DNA from: Pseudolysinimonas_A sp947085045
GTDB lineage: Bacteria; Actinomycetota; Actinomycetes; Actinomycetales; Microbacteriaceae
Length of the DNA stretch: 64,000 nucleotides
NCBI GenBank assembly: GCA_947085045.1
Contig: CAMTUU010000002.1
Location: 1 to 64,000, forward strand
Direction: 5' to 3'
The position numbers and the translations under genes were made by a program. Under the pieces are notes generated by a model that was given only the letters and a program-made list of their open reading frames with translations, was not told the origin of the DNA and did not search any database. Positions 17,128 to 25,791 of this stretch are shown one piece after another. The stretch's first letter is position 1, and each line of letters begins with the position of its first letter.

Positions 17128-17394
17128 ATGCCCGACAACCGGATGAACTCGGTCAAGGACCCCGAGCTCTACGAGGAGCTGCGCAAAGACGGCAACTCGA
17201 AGGAGAAGTCGGCACGGATCGCGAACGCCGCTGCCGCGCGCGGGCGCTCCGCCGTCGGGAGCAAGGGCGGAAAGTCCGGCGACTACGACGAGTGGACGGT
17301 TGCGCACCTCAAGTCGCGGGCGAAGGAGCTCGGGATGTCGGGGTATTCGGGCAAGAGGAAGTCCGAGCTCATCTCGCTGCTACGGAATCACTGA
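17128..17394 (+). CDS. Rho-N-like (DUF7218-type) small protein
   Basis: 88 aa, basic. The N-terminal half (NSVKDPELYEELRKDGNSKEKSARIANAAAARG) matches small actinobacterial proteins of unknown function. The C-terminal half (WTVAHLKSRAKELGMSGYSGKRKSELISLL) is a SAP/Rho-N type helix-extended-loop-helix that binds nucleic acid. It follows the SDR gene by 5 nt. A nucleic-acid-binding role is inferred from the domain only. Confidence 0.8.
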   Translation: MPDNRMNSVKDPELYEELRKDGNSKEKSARIANAAAARGRSAVGSKGGKSGDYDEWTVAHLKSRAKELGMSGYSGKRKSELISLLRNH

Positions 17395-17408
17395 CCCGCC
17401 CCCGCTCT

Positions 17409-17486
17409 TTCGCCAGAGAACCCTCTGTGACCCGCCGGAGCCCCGCGCGCCGGGGTCTGCGGCGGCACAGAGGGTTCTCTGGCGAA
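17409..17486. repeat. Long palindromic element, perfect 21-bp arms
   Basis: 17409-17429 (TTCGCCAGAGAACCCTCTGTG is 21 nt; key ends TTCGCC and CTCTGTG) is exactly complementary to 17466-17486. Inside it a second, near-continuous stem forms (CCGCCG with CGGCGG, CCCCG with CGGGG around CGCGC), so the whole 78 nt folds as one cruciform or hairpin. It sits between two genes in the same orientation. It could be a strong terminator or a REP/MITE-like element. Confidence 0.75.
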
Positions 17487-17511
17487 TGGTGGGGGCGAGT
17501 AGCGTGAGCGC

Positions 17512-18102
17512 ATGTCGATCATCACGCGCGGGTTCTCGGGTCGCGGCCGCGAGCGCGACCCGCGGCTTCCTCCCGGGCAGTCCCTCGTCGAGGACTGGCC
17601 CGTGCTCTCGGCAGGACCCACCCCCGACGTCCCGCAGGAGGAGTGGTCGTTCTCGGTCCGCACCGAGAGCGGGCTCACGACGTGGACCTGGGACGAGTTC
17701 CTCGCGCTCGGCGTCGAAGACGTGACCGTCGACATCCACTGCGTCACGCACTGGACGAAACTCGACATGGACTGGCGCGGGGTTCCGCTCGACAAGGTGT
17801 TCGAGAACATCGAGACGAGCGCTGACTACGTGATGGTGCACAGCTACGGCGGCTACACGACGAACCTCGCGCTCGACGACCTTCTCGATGGCAAGGCGTG
17901 GGTCGCGACCGAGGCCGAGGGCGAGCCGCTCGACCCCGAGCACGGCGGTCCGGCCCGGCTGCTGGTGCCCGCGCTGTACTTCTGGAAGAGCGCGAAGTGG
18001 GTGCGCGGCCTCGTCACGAGCGAGACCGATGACCCCGGCTTCTGGGAGCAGAACGGGTACCACATGCACGGCGACCCCTGGACGGAGGAACGGTACTGGT
18101 AA
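17512..18102 (+). CDS. Sulfite oxidase-like molybdopterin oxidoreductase
   Basis: 196 aa, a short YedY/sulfite oxidase-type molybdopterin domain. The cysteine expected to ligate molybdenum is in VDIHCVTHWTKLDMDWRGVPLDKV (near residue 84), and GGYTTNLALDDLLDG plus PARLLVPALYFWKSAKWV complete the fold. There is no Tat signal, so the protein is probably cytosolic, unlike YedY. TAGCGT (17500-17505) 6 nt before ATG marks a leaderless start. The next gene, a flavin reductase, overlaps its 3' end, so the pair probably passes electrons from NAD(P)H through FAD to the molybdenum centre (inference). Confidence 0.88.
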   Translation: MSIITRGFSGRGRERDPRLPPGQSLVEDWPVLSAGPTPDVPQEEWSFSVRTESGLTTWTWDEFLALGVEDVTVDIHCVTHWTKLDMDWRGVPLDKVFENIETSADYVMVHSYGGYTTNLALDDLLDGKAWVATEAEGEPLDPEHGGPARLLVPALYFWKSAKWVRGLVTSETDDPGFWEQNGYHMHGDPWTEERYW

Positions 18103-18839
18103 CCCGCATCCGCCCGGCGTGGCTCGTCGGCACCGTCGCCGAGATCCTCGACGAGACGCCGACCGCCAAGCGGATCATTCTCGACGTTCCTGGCTGGCCG
18201 GGCAACGATGCCGGCTCGCATCTCGACATCCGCCTCACCGCGCCCGACGGGTATCAGGCGAGCCGCTCGTACTCGATCGCCTCGTATGGCCCCTCCCCGC
18301 GGGTCGTGCTCGCGGTCGACACGATCCCGAGCGGCGAGGTCTCGCCGTTCCTGACCGGCGAGCTGCGTGCCGGCGACCCGCTCGAGGTGCACGGCCCGCT
18401 CGGTGCCTACTTCGTCTGGACGCCGCAGGGCTTCGGCGCCACGAACGGCCCCGTGCAGCTGATCGGCGGCGGGTCGGGCATCGTGCCGCTCATCGCGATC
18501 GCCGAGTCCGCCGTGGAGGCGGGCCGAATGGATGAGTTCCGCCTGCTCAGCAGCGTGCGCACCCCCGCCGACCAGTTCTTCGACGCCGAGCTCACGGCGC
18601 TGTCGGCGCAGGGGCTACGGGTCGATCGCGTGTACACCCGGTCGACACCCGGCGGCTGGGCGGGTACGCCGGGTCGGCTCACGAAGGACACCCTGGCGTT
18701 CGCGATCCCCGACCCGGCGACGCTCGAGCGCACCTACGTCTGCGGTCCGACCCCGTTCGTCGAGGCCGTGTCGGACTGGCTGATCGAACTCGGGCACCAG
18801 CCGGGCACGATCCGCACGGAGCGGTTCGGCGGCGCCTGA
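18096..18839 (+). CDS. FAD-binding ferredoxin reductase-type oxidoreductase
   Basis: 247 aa. FAD is held by RSYSIAS (residues about 57-63), and NAD(P) by LIGGGSGIVPLIAIAES and TYVCGPTPFVEAV. No ATG, GTG or TTG exists in this frame upstream of the conserved start (AWLVGTVAEILDETPTAKRI). A CTG at 18096 has a strong GGAGGA at 18084-18089 with 6 nt spacing, inside the end of the upstream gene. CTG initiation is therefore the best model, giving a 7-nt overlap with the molybdopterin gene. The partner is that upstream oxidoreductase. Confidence 0.82.
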   Translation: MVTRIRPAWLVGTVAEILDETPTAKRIILDVPGWPGNDAGSHLDIRLTAPDGYQASRSYSIASYGPSPRVVLAVDTIPSGEVSPFLTGELRAGDPLEVHGPLGAYFVWTPQGFGATNGPVQLIGGGSGIVPLIAIAESAVEAGRMDEFRLLSSVRTPADQFFDAELTALSAQGLRVDRVYTRSTPGGWAGTPGRLTKDTLAFAIPDPATLERTYVCGPTPFVEAVSDWLIELGHQPGTIRTERFGGA

Positions 18840-18854
18840 GGCCCGATCTTCGCT

Positions 18855-18920
18855 GGGTCGAGTAGCGCCGTCCGTCGGGCGACGCCTCGCGAACCGGGGA
18901 CTGCGCGCAGCACTCGACCC
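18855..18920. repeat. Divergent copy of the GGTCGAGTAG repeat, possible terminator
   Basis: GGGTCGAGT (18855-18863) is complementary to ACTCGACCC (18912-18920). The left end continues AGCGCC as in the other copies of this interspersed family. It occupies the gap between the convergent reductase and ku genes and may work as a terminator. Confidence 0.5.
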
Positions 18921-18928
18921 GCGGCGGA

Positions 18929-19783
18929 CTAGGAGGCCTTCTTCTTGGCGGCGGGCTTCTTGGCCGCCGGCTTCTTCGCGGGAGCCTTCTTCTCGGCGGC
19001 GCCGCCGCGCTTCTGCTCGACCGATCGGCGCAGGGCTTCCATGAGGTCGAGCACTTCGCCGCCCTCCTCGGTCTCGCGTCCGAAGGTCGCCTCGGTGTCG
19101 TAGGCGTCGCCGGCATCCAGTTTCGCCTCGATGAGGGTCTTCAGCTGCTCCTGGTAGTCGTCGGTGAACTTCTCGGGCTGGAAGTCGCTCGCGAAGGAGT
19201 CGACGAGCGCCCGCGACATCTTCAGCTCGGCCGCCGAGATGCTGGGCTTCTCGTCGAGTTCGGGGAATCGCGCCTCGCGCACCTCGTCGTCCCACAGCAG
19301 CGACTGGAGCACGAGGAGGTCGTCCTTCACCCGCAGGGCCGCGAGCCGGGTCTTCTGCCGGAGCGCGAACTTGACGATCGCCGTGCGATCGGAGTCTTCG
19401 AGCGTGCGTCGCAGCAGCACATAGGCCTTGTTCGACTTCGAGTCGGGCGCGAGGTAATAGGGCTTGCCGAACATGATCGGGTCGATCTGCTCGGTCGGCA
19501 CGAACTCGACGACGTCGATGTCCTTGCTGCGCTCGACCGGGAGGCTCGCGAAGTCGTCGTCGGTGAGGATGATCGTCTGGTCGCCGTCGACGTAGGCCTT
19601 CGCGATGTGCTCGTAGCTGACCTCCTTGCCGTCGATCTCGCAGACGCGCTTGTAGCGGATGCGCCCGCCGTCCTCGTCGTGCACCTGGTGCAGGGCGGCA
19701 TCGTGGTCGTCGGTCGCCGAGTAGAGCTTCACGGGCACGTTGACGAGCCCGAAGCTGAGCGAGCCCTTCCAGATGGAGCGCAT
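18929..19783 (-). CDS. ku: Ku protein, NHEJ DNA end-binding
   Basis: 284 aa, the size of bacterial Ku, which forms a homodimeric ring on double-strand break ends and recruits LigD. It begins MRSIWKGSLSFGLVNVPVKLYSAT, the family hallmark, with RYKRVCEIDGKEVSYEHIAKAY and DIDVVEFVPTEQIDPIMFGKPYYLAPD following. The last 35 residues are a Lys/Ala/Pro-rich tail (KKAPAKKPAAKKPAAKKKAS) like those that help bacterial Ku slide on and bind DNA. GGATGGGGGT before the ATG sets the start. It is divergent from ligD with 64 nt between. Confidence 0.97.
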   Translation of the reverse strand: MRSIWKGSLSFGLVNVPVKLYSATDDHDAALHQVHDEDGGRIRYKRVCEIDGKEVSYEHIAKAYVDGDQTIILTDDDFASLPVERSKDIDVVEFVPTEQIDPIMFGKPYYLAPDSKSNKAYVLLRRTLEDSDRTAIVKFALRQKTRLAALRVKDDLLVLQSLLWDDEVREARFPELDEKPSISAAELKMSRALVDSFASDFQPEKFTDDYQEQLKTLIEAKLDAGDAYDTEATFGRETEEGGEVLDLMEALRRSVEQKRGGAAEKKAPAKKPAAKKPAAKKKAS

Positions 19784-19847
19784 ACCCCCATCCTTCCGCT
19801 CCCGCATCCCTTTTTCGACGGTCTTGCGCCGCAGTAGCTTGAACTCC

Positions 19848-22322
19848 ATGGCATCCCGGTCGGAGCAGGTCGTGAGCGTGAGCGGACACCGCCTGAAGCT
19901 CACGAACCTCGACAAAGTGCTCTACCCCGAGACCGGCACCACCAAAGCCGAGGTGCTCGACTACTACACCCGGGTCGCCGACGTGCTCATCCCGCACGCC
20001 CGCAACCGGCCGGTCACCCGCAAACGCTGGGTCGAGGGCGTCGGCTCCGACCTGGAGCCCGGCACGGTGTTCTTCGAGAAGAACCTGCCCGACTCGGCGC
20101 CGTCGTGGATCCCGCGGCGCGACATCCAGCACTCCGATCACGTCAACAGCTATCCGCTGGTCAACGACCTTGCGACGCTCGCCTGGATGGCGCAGCAGGC
20201 GAGTCTGGAACTGCACGTGCCGCAGTGGCGATTCGGCACAGGAGGAGCCCGGCAGAATCCCGATCGACTGGTGCTCGACCTCGACCCGGGCGAGGGCGCC
20301 GGGCTGGCAGAGTGCGTCGAAGTCGCGAAGCTCGTGCGCGCGATCCTCGACGGGATGGGGCTCGAACCCATGCCGGTGACGTCGGGGTCCAAGGGCATCC
20401 ATCTGTATGCCGCTCTCGACGGTGCCTGGACGACGCAGCAGGTGTCGGATGTCGCGCACGAACTCGCTCGTGCGCTCGAGGCCGACCATCCCGATCTCGT
20501 GGTCTCGGACATGAAGAAGACCCTGCGGGCCGGCAAGGTGCTGCTCGACTGGAGCCAGAACAACGGTAACAAGACGACGATCGTGCCGTACTCGCTGCGG
20601 GGCAGGATGCGCCCCCTCGTCGCCGCCCCGCGCACCTGGCGCGAACTGCTCGCCCCCGGACTGCGGCAACTCGAGATGCACGAGGTGCTGCACCGCGTGA
20701 CGAAGAAGGGCGACCCGCTCGCCGATCTGGAGAGGGAGATCTGGCACTCCTCCGAAGCCGAGGGGCTGCTCGCCGAGTATCGCTCGATGCGCGACCGGTC
20801 CAAGACACCCGAGCCGATGGGAGATGCCGCCCCCGGAAGTGCGGCTCTGCGCCCGACGGGCAACTCGTTCGTCATCCAGGAGCATCACGCGTCCGCTCTG
20901 CACCACGACTTCCGGTTGGAGCGCGACGGGGTGCTCGTCTCATGGGCGGTGCCGAAGGGCGTGCCCACCGAGGTGGGGAAGAACCACCTCGCGGTGCACA
21001 CTGAGGATCATCCGCTCGAGTACGGGCAGTTCGAAGGCGAGATCCCGAAGGGCGAGTACGGCGCCGGCGCGGTCACGATCTGGGACCGCGGTTCGTACGA
21101 CCTGGAGAAATGGCGCGACGACGAGGTCATCTTCACGATCCACGGCGAGAAGCACGGCTCACAGCGGCTGGCGCTGATCCGGACCGGCGGGAAGAACTGG
21201 CTGCTGCACCTGATGAAGGATCAGCAGCCCGTCGACTGGGACGACCCGGGAAGCATCGCGGCGTCGAAGGCGCGCTCGGCTTCGGGGTCGTGGACGAAGG
21301 TCGGCACCGAGCCCCGGCGTGGGCTCACGCGCGGGAAGTCGGTCGTCGGCGGGCGGATCAACGCGACCGGCACGGTGCAGCCGATGCTCGCGACGCTGTC
21401 GGACCTCGACTCGTTCCCCCGCGACGACGCGTGGATCCACGAGATGAAGTGGGACGGCTACCGGGCGATCGCGACGGTCCGCGCGGGGGAGGTCGGCTTC
21501 CGGTCGCGCAACGGGCTCGACTTCACGGCGACCTATCCCGAACTGCAGCAGCTCGCCGAGGCCGTCGACGGCGACGTCGTGCTCGACGGCGAGATCGTCG
21601 CGCTCGACGCCGCAGGCCGCCCGTCGTTCGGCCTGCTGCAGACCCGGTCGGGGCTCACCGCCCCGCGCGACGTGGAGCGGGCGCGGTTGTCTCAGGGTGT
21701 CGCGTACTTCGCCTTCGACATCCTCGACCGCGACGGCGTCTCACTCACCACGCAGCCTTACACCGTACGCCGCGCCAGCCTCCGAGAGGCGGTGAGGGAT
21801 GCCGGGGTCGTCCGGGTTCCTCCCGACGCCGGCACCGACCTCGACGACGCCGTCGCGACCAGCCGGCGACTAGGGCTCGAGGGGATCATCGCGAAGAAGG
21901 CATCCTCGCCCTACCGTCTCGGCCGCCGCTCGCGCGACTGGCTCAAGATCAAGCACACGCGCACGCAGGAAGTCGTCGTCGCCGGTTGGCGTCCGGGCAA
22001 CGGCGCGCGGGCGGACACCGTCGGGTCGCTGCTCGTCGGCATCCCCGGCGACGGCGGGCTCGCGTACGTCGGACGGGTCGGCAGCGGCTTCACCGACGCC
22101 CAACTCATCGACCTGCGGGCCAGGCTCGACCGGATGGCGCGGGAGTCGAATCCGCTGATCGGCGTGCCGGCCGCCGACGCGAAGGACGCGCACTGGGTGA
22201 CGCCGAAGCTGGTCGGTGAGGTCGAGTACCTCGAAGTGACCGCCGACGGGAAGCTGCGGGCGCCGACCTGGCGCGGCTGGCGACCCGACAAGAAGCCCGC
22301 GGATGTCGTGCGCGAGAACTGA
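19848..22322 (+). CDS. ligD: Multifunctional NHEJ DNA ligase D
   Basis: 824 aa. Domain order is polymerase-phosphoesterase-ligase, as in mycobacteria. The primase-like polymerase (about 1-300) has the metal aspartates Asp144 and Asp146 in VLDLDPGEG. The 3'-phosphoesterase (about 335-480) starts VIQEHHASALHHDFRLERDG. The ligase (about 510-824) has its adenylated lysine at Lys534 in MKWDGYRAI, with later motifs LDGEIVAL, GLEGIIAKK and WLKIKH. TAGCTT (19835-19840) lies 7 nt before ATG, so the mRNA is probably leaderless. It acts with the divergent ku gene in end joining. Confidence 0.97.
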   Translation: MASRSEQVVSVSGHRLKLTNLDKVLYPETGTTKAEVLDYYTRVADVLIPHARNRPVTRKRWVEGVGSDLEPGTVFFEKNLPDSAPSWIPRRDIQHSDHVNSYPLVNDLATLAWMAQQASLELHVPQWRFGTGGARQNPDRLVLDLDPGEGAGLAECVEVAKLVRAILDGMGLEPMPVTSGSKGIHLYAALDGAWTTQQVSDVAHELARALEADHPDLVVSDMKKTLRAGKVLLDWSQNNGNKTTIVPYSLRGRMRPLVAAPRTWRELLAPGLRQLEMHEVLHRVTKKGDPLADLEREIWHSSEAEGLLAEYRSMRDRSKTPEPMGDAAPGSAALRPTGNSFVIQEHHASALHHDFRLERDGVLVSWAVPKGVPTEVGKNHLAVHTEDHPLEYGQFEGEIPKGEYGAGAVTIWDRGSYDLEKWRDDEVIFTIHGEKHGSQRLALIRTGGKNWLLHLMKDQQPVDWDDPGSIAASKARSASGSWTKVGTEPRRGLTRGKSVVGGRINATGTVQPMLATLSDLDSFPRDDAWIHEMKWDGYRAIATVRAGEVGFRSRNGLDFTATYPELQQLAEAVDGDVVLDGEIVALDAAGRPSFGLLQTRSGLTAPRDVERARLSQGVAYFAFDILDRDGVSLTTQPYTVRRASLREAVRDAGVVRVPPDAGTDLDDAVATSRRLGLEGIIAKKASSPYRLGRRSRDWLKIKHTRTQEVVVAGWRPGNGARADTVGSLLVGIPGDGGLAYVGRVGSGFTDAQLIDLRARLDRMARESNPLIGVPAADAKDAHWVTPKLVGEVEYLEVTADGKLRAPTWRGWRPDKKPADVVREN

Positions 22323-22406
22323 GCACCGGATACCGACGTGCGGCAGAGCCGAGCGCTACGAGAGTCTGCGTGTGTCCGTCGCCACCGCTACCGAGCGCCG
22401 CGGCGA

Positions 22407-23225
22407 TCAGTAGAGGAAGAAGATCGGCGCCCACTCCGGATTGCGGGCGTGCACGATCGCGAGGAAGACGAGCGCGTCGAAGGTGAGATGCACGGCGAGC
22501 ACGTAGCCGAGCGACCGGGTCTTCGCGAACAGATACCCCTGCAGGAGCGCGAACGGGATCGTCAGCAACGGCCCCCAGGAGCGGTAGCCGAGCTCCCAGA
22601 GGAACGACACGAAGATCACCATCATGAGGATGTTGGCCTGCCAGAGCGGGAAGTGCCGGCGCAGCAGCACCAGCACCGTGCAGATGAAGAACAACTCGTC
22701 CCAGGTGCCGACGGCGTTCACGCCGACGAAGAAGCGCAGCACCTCGCCGCCATCCTCCAGCGGCGGCCAGTTGAGGTACGCGCCCGAGCGGATGAAGTAG
22801 AACGGCAGGATCAGATAGCCCAGCAGCGGCACCGCGACCAGGTAGCCGATCTCGAGGCGCGACTTCTTCTCGTGCGACCGCCAGGGGAAACCGACCACCC
22901 GTCGTCGGTAGACGAAGCGGTCGATCGCGAACGGCACCGCGACGGCGAGCGCGAGCACCACACCGATGCGGATGAACGAGGGCCAGGAGACATCCGCTTC
23001 GACGCTCGTCGTCGCGACGATGCCGATGCCGACGCCGATGAGCACGAGATCCTTGCCCAGCTCGCGGTCGACGAGCATCGCCGCGATGAGCGACGCGGCG
23101 AGCAACGGGATGCCGACGACGTGCAGTTGCAGCCCGAACACGAAGAACGCCGACAGCGACACCCCGGCGGCCGGGAGGAGTTTCGCCGGTCGAGTGGCTG
23201 CCGAAAGCGGCGTATCGAGACTCAC
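22407..23225 (-). CDS. CPBP family intramembrane protease-like membrane protein
   Basis: 272 aa with about eight membrane helices. The CPBP (CAAX protease/bacteriocin-processing) motif 1 is altered: usual EExxxR appears as WDELFFICTVLVLLRR, with Asp for the first Glu and no Arg at the usual place. Motif 2-like FLWELGYRSW and HLTFDALVF are present. Activity is therefore doubtful. GTG 23225 overlaps the aspA stop (GTGA), coupling the genes. Codons 2-13 are encoded by an interspersed repeat; a GTG at 23162 just beyond it is an alternative start. Confidence 0.75.
   Translation of the reverse strand: MSLDTPLSAATRPAKLLPAAGVSLSAFFVFGLQLHVVGIPLLAASLIAAMLVDRELGKDLVLIGVGIGIVATTSVEADVSWPSFIRIGVVLALAVAVPFAIDRFVYRRRVVGFPWRSHEKKSRLEIGYLVAVPLLGYLILPFYFIRSGAYLNWPPLEDGGEVLRFFVGVNAVGTWDELFFICTVLVLLRRHFPLWQANILMMVIFVSFLWELGYRSWGPLLTIPFALLQGYLFAKTRSLGYVLAVHLTFDALVFLAIVHARNPEWAPIFFLY
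23187..23222. repeat. Interspersed palindromic repeat inside a coding start
   Basis: Copy of the GGTCGAGTAG...TCGAGACC family: CGGTCGAGTGGCTGCC followed by AAAG and GGC...TATCGAGACT, with a central GCCG-AAAG-CGGC hairpin. It is exactly 36 nt here and supplies 12 codons of the CPBP gene on the minus strand. Confidence 0.65.
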
Positions 23226-24712
23226 TGCGGGAGGTCGATGACGCCCGTGGGAGCGACGAGTCCCGAGAGCCGCTCGGGCGAGAGCACCTTGCGCACCTCT
23301 TCGGCCGACATCAGGCCCTGCTCGAGCACCAGTTCGAGGATCGACGCGTGGGTGGTGAGCGCGGTGTGCGCGAGCGTGGCCGCCGCGGCATAGCCGATGT
23401 AGGGCGTCAGCGCGGTGACCACACCGACACTCGACCCGACCTGCTCGTTGAGCCGCTCGAGGTTCGCCTCGATGCCGTCGACGCAGTTGATCCGGAGCGT
23501 CTTGCACGCGTTCGTCATCCAGACCAGCGACTGCAGGATGCTGTGCGCGATCACCGGTTCGAACGCGTTGAGCTGCAGCTGCCCGCCCTCCGCCGCGGCC
23601 GTGACCGTGGCATCCGCGCCGATGACGCTGAACGCGACCTGGTTGACCACCTCGGGGATGACCGGGTTGACCTTGCCGGGCATGATCGACGACCCGGCCT
23701 GCCGCGCGGGCAGGAAGATCTCGCCGAGACCCGCCTGCGGACCCGACGACAGCAGCCGCAGGTCGTTGCAGATCTTCGAGAGCTTCACGGCCGCGCGCTT
23801 GAGCGTGCCCGAGACGGTCATGAAGATTCCGGCATCCGAGGTCGCCTCGATGAGGTCGGGCGCCGTCTCCTGGCGCAGACCGGTGAGCTCCTCGAGATGC
23901 TGGCGCACCGCCTCCGCGTAGCGCGGGTCGGCGGTGATCCCGGTGCCGATGGCGGTCGCACCCATGTTGATCTCGTTGAGCCACGGGATGACCTCGGAGA
24001 GCCGGTCGAAGTCCTCGGTCAGGGTGTGCGCGAAGCCGCTGAACTCCTGGCCGAGCGTCATCGGCACGGCATCCTGCAACTGGGTGCGCCCGACCTTGAG
24101 GATGTGCGCGAACTCCCGGCCCTTCGCGGCGAACGACTCGGTGAGCAGCCGGTGCTCGGCGAGCAGCTTCTGGATGCCGAACACCATCGCCAGCTTGATC
24201 GCCGTCGGGTAGACGTCGTTCGTCGACTGCGACCGGTTCACGTCGTCGATCGGGCTGAGGTACTGGTATTCGCCGAAGGCGTGCCCCATCGCCGCGAGGC
24301 CCGCGTTCGCGATCACCTCGTTGGCGTTCATGTTGGTGCTCGTGCCCGCGCCGCCCTGGATCACGCCGACGACGAACTGGTCGTGCAGCTCCCCGGCGAC
24401 GATCCGCGCGCAGACCGCGTCGATCACGTCGGCCTTGGCGGGGTCGAGCACCCCGATCTCCTTGTTCGCGCGCGCCGACGCCTGCTTGACGAGGGCGAGC
24501 GCCGTGATGAGCGCCGGGTAGTTCCAGATCGCGCGCCGCGAGATCGGGAAGTTCACCAGGGCCCGCGCGGTGTGGATGCCCCAGTGCACGTCGGCGGGGA
24601 TCTCCATCGACCCGAGCGAGTCCCTCTCGGTGCGGGTGGGGCCGTCCCCGGCGAGGATCCTCGAAGCCGGTTCGGGTCCGTTGGTCCGCGGGACGGGCGT
24701 CGATGCCTGCAT
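23222..24712 (-). CDS. aspA: Aspartate ammonia-lyase
   Basis: 496 aa. A fumarase/aspartase superfamily enzyme that reversibly splits L-aspartate to fumarate and ammonia. The signature GSSIMPGKVNPV is near residue 337, and GAGTSTNMNANEVIANA, DDVNRSQSTNDVYPTA and VGRTQLQDAVPMTLGQEF are also present. The STNDVYPT and GAGTSTNMN forms favour aspartase or fumarase over argininosuccinate lyase. A 35-residue N-terminal extension precedes the conserved MEIPADVHWGIHT. TAGGCT (24725-24720) lies 7 nt before the ATG, so the transcript is probably leaderless. It is coupled to the CPBP gene. Confidence 0.92.
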   Translation of the reverse strand: MQASTPVPRTNGPEPASRILAGDGPTRTERDSLGSMEIPADVHWGIHTARALVNFPISRRAIWNYPALITALALVKQASARANKEIGVLDPAKADVIDAVCARIVAGELHDQFVVGVIQGGAGTSTNMNANEVIANAGLAAMGHAFGEYQYLSPIDDVNRSQSTNDVYPTAIKLAMVFGIQKLLAEHRLLTESFAAKGREFAHILKVGRTQLQDAVPMTLGQEFSGFAHTLTEDFDRLSEVIPWLNEINMGATAIGTGITADPRYAEAVRQHLEELTGLRQETAPDLIEATSDAGIFMTVSGTLKRAAVKLSKICNDLRLLSSGPQAGLGEIFLPARQAGSSIMPGKVNPVIPEVVNQVAFSVIGADATVTAAAEGGQLQLNAFEPVIAHSILQSLVWMTNACKTLRINCVDGIEANLERLNEQVGSSVGVVTALTPYIGYAAAATLAHTALTTHASILELVLEQGLMSAEEVRKVLSPERLSGLVAPTGVIDLPQ

Positions 24713-24929
24713 GCCGCCCAGCCTAGGCGGCGCCCCGACGCCGCGTCAGGGGAGGGAACGGCGCGCGTCGACGACCCACCCCCGGCCGCGACCGACCGTG
24801 AAGGGGTGCGACCCGAAGGGGGAGCCCCCGAAGCGGGGAATGCGCCCGCCCCCCGCGCGGCCTAGTGTCGGCAGCAGCCGTACGGGGGGTCGTCGCGGCA
24901 GCAGCGTCTACGGGGGGGGATCGGATCGG

Positions 24930-25235
24930 ATGCACTCGTCACGAGTGCTCGGCGTGGTCGCGTTGGCGGCGATCCTCGTCGCAGCCGCCAGCTTCGCCAT
25001 CGTCGATGTCACCATCGCCGACGGCTGCGCGACGGGTCCCTGCAACGCCGGCATCCCGGTCGTCGCGATCACGTTCGCCGCGCTCGGCGGCCTCGCGGCG
25101 CTGGTGAGCGTCATCCCGGCCGTCAGCTGGATCGTCGAGGCGATCCGTTCGGCCCGGCATGCCAGCCACGAAGACGACGAGGTGCTCGCCCGCGCCGCGA
25201 GGGTGCGCGCCGCGCGATCCGAGGAGGACGTCTGA
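24930..25235 (+). CDS. Small two-helix membrane protein
   Basis: 101 aa. Two hydrophobic segments (about 5-30 and 42-70) flank a short loop with two cysteines (DGCATGPCNAG). A charged cytosolic tail (RSARHASHEDDEVLARAARVRAARSEEDV) follows. GGGGGGGA lies about 10 nt before the ATG. Its stop overlaps a possible short frame (TGATG at 25233-25237) that runs into the truncated acetyltransferase region. Function unknown. Confidence 0.65.
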   Translation: MHSSRVLGVVALAAILVAAASFAIVDVTIADGCATGPCNAGIPVVAITFAALGGLAALVSVIPAVSWIVEAIRSARHASHEDDEVLARAARVRAARSEEDV

Positions 25236-25281
25236 TGCCGTCCACGACTCCGGGTGCCCACTGCGGGGGTGTGGGCTGCGA

Positions 25282-25791
25282 TCACGCGGGCCCGACTCGC
25301 GACGGGGGTGCACCGTCGCCGCCGCCGCAGCGCCGCGAGCCGTCTCGGCGCGCGGGCCGGAACATGGAGCGACGCGCGGTGCGGCGGGCCCGGCTCTCCG
25401 ACGCCGCGGGCCTCAGGTAGCCGAAGCCGTGGGAGCCGACCCGGCCCGCGCGGTCGGAGAGGTCCTGCGCGATCCACGACCAGTCCTCGCCCCAGACCTC
25501 GGTGTGCAAGATGCCGATCGCCGCGAAGTCGGCGGGCTCCGACGTCTCGCGCACGACCACGCCCTCGACCGGGAGGCCGCGGGCGGCGAAGGCATCCCGT
25601 TGCCGGGCGATCAGCGCGTCGAGCCCGGCGCCGCGCAACCCCGTGTCGCCGGGGGTCGCGACGAACCCGCCGTGCGGGTAGTCGACGCGCACCACCGGCC
25701 CGTCGCGTTCGGTGGGCGCCCCGTCGAAGTCGTCGCGGCCGCGGGCGCGGTCGAAGCGGGCGAGGAGGTCGGCGAGGTCGAGGTCGGTCAT
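25282..25791 (-). pseudogene. Truncated GNAT acetyltransferase-like gene
   Basis: 169-aa frame. Residues 1-130 look like the N-terminal part of a GNAT-type protein (ADLLARFDRARGRDDFDGAPTERDGPVVRVDYPHGGFV, then EPADFAAIGILHTEVWGEDWSWIAQDLSDR). The acetyl-CoA-binding core (usually R/Q-x-x-G-x-G/A) that should follow is missing, and the remaining 40 residues are low-complexity Arg/Gly. On the other strand, a short frame ending at 25420 reads MERRAVRRARLSDAAGLR, itself like a GNAT beginning. A deletion joining two genes near 25415 is inferred. Start ATG 25791 overlaps the helicase stop (ATGA). Confidence 0.5.
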
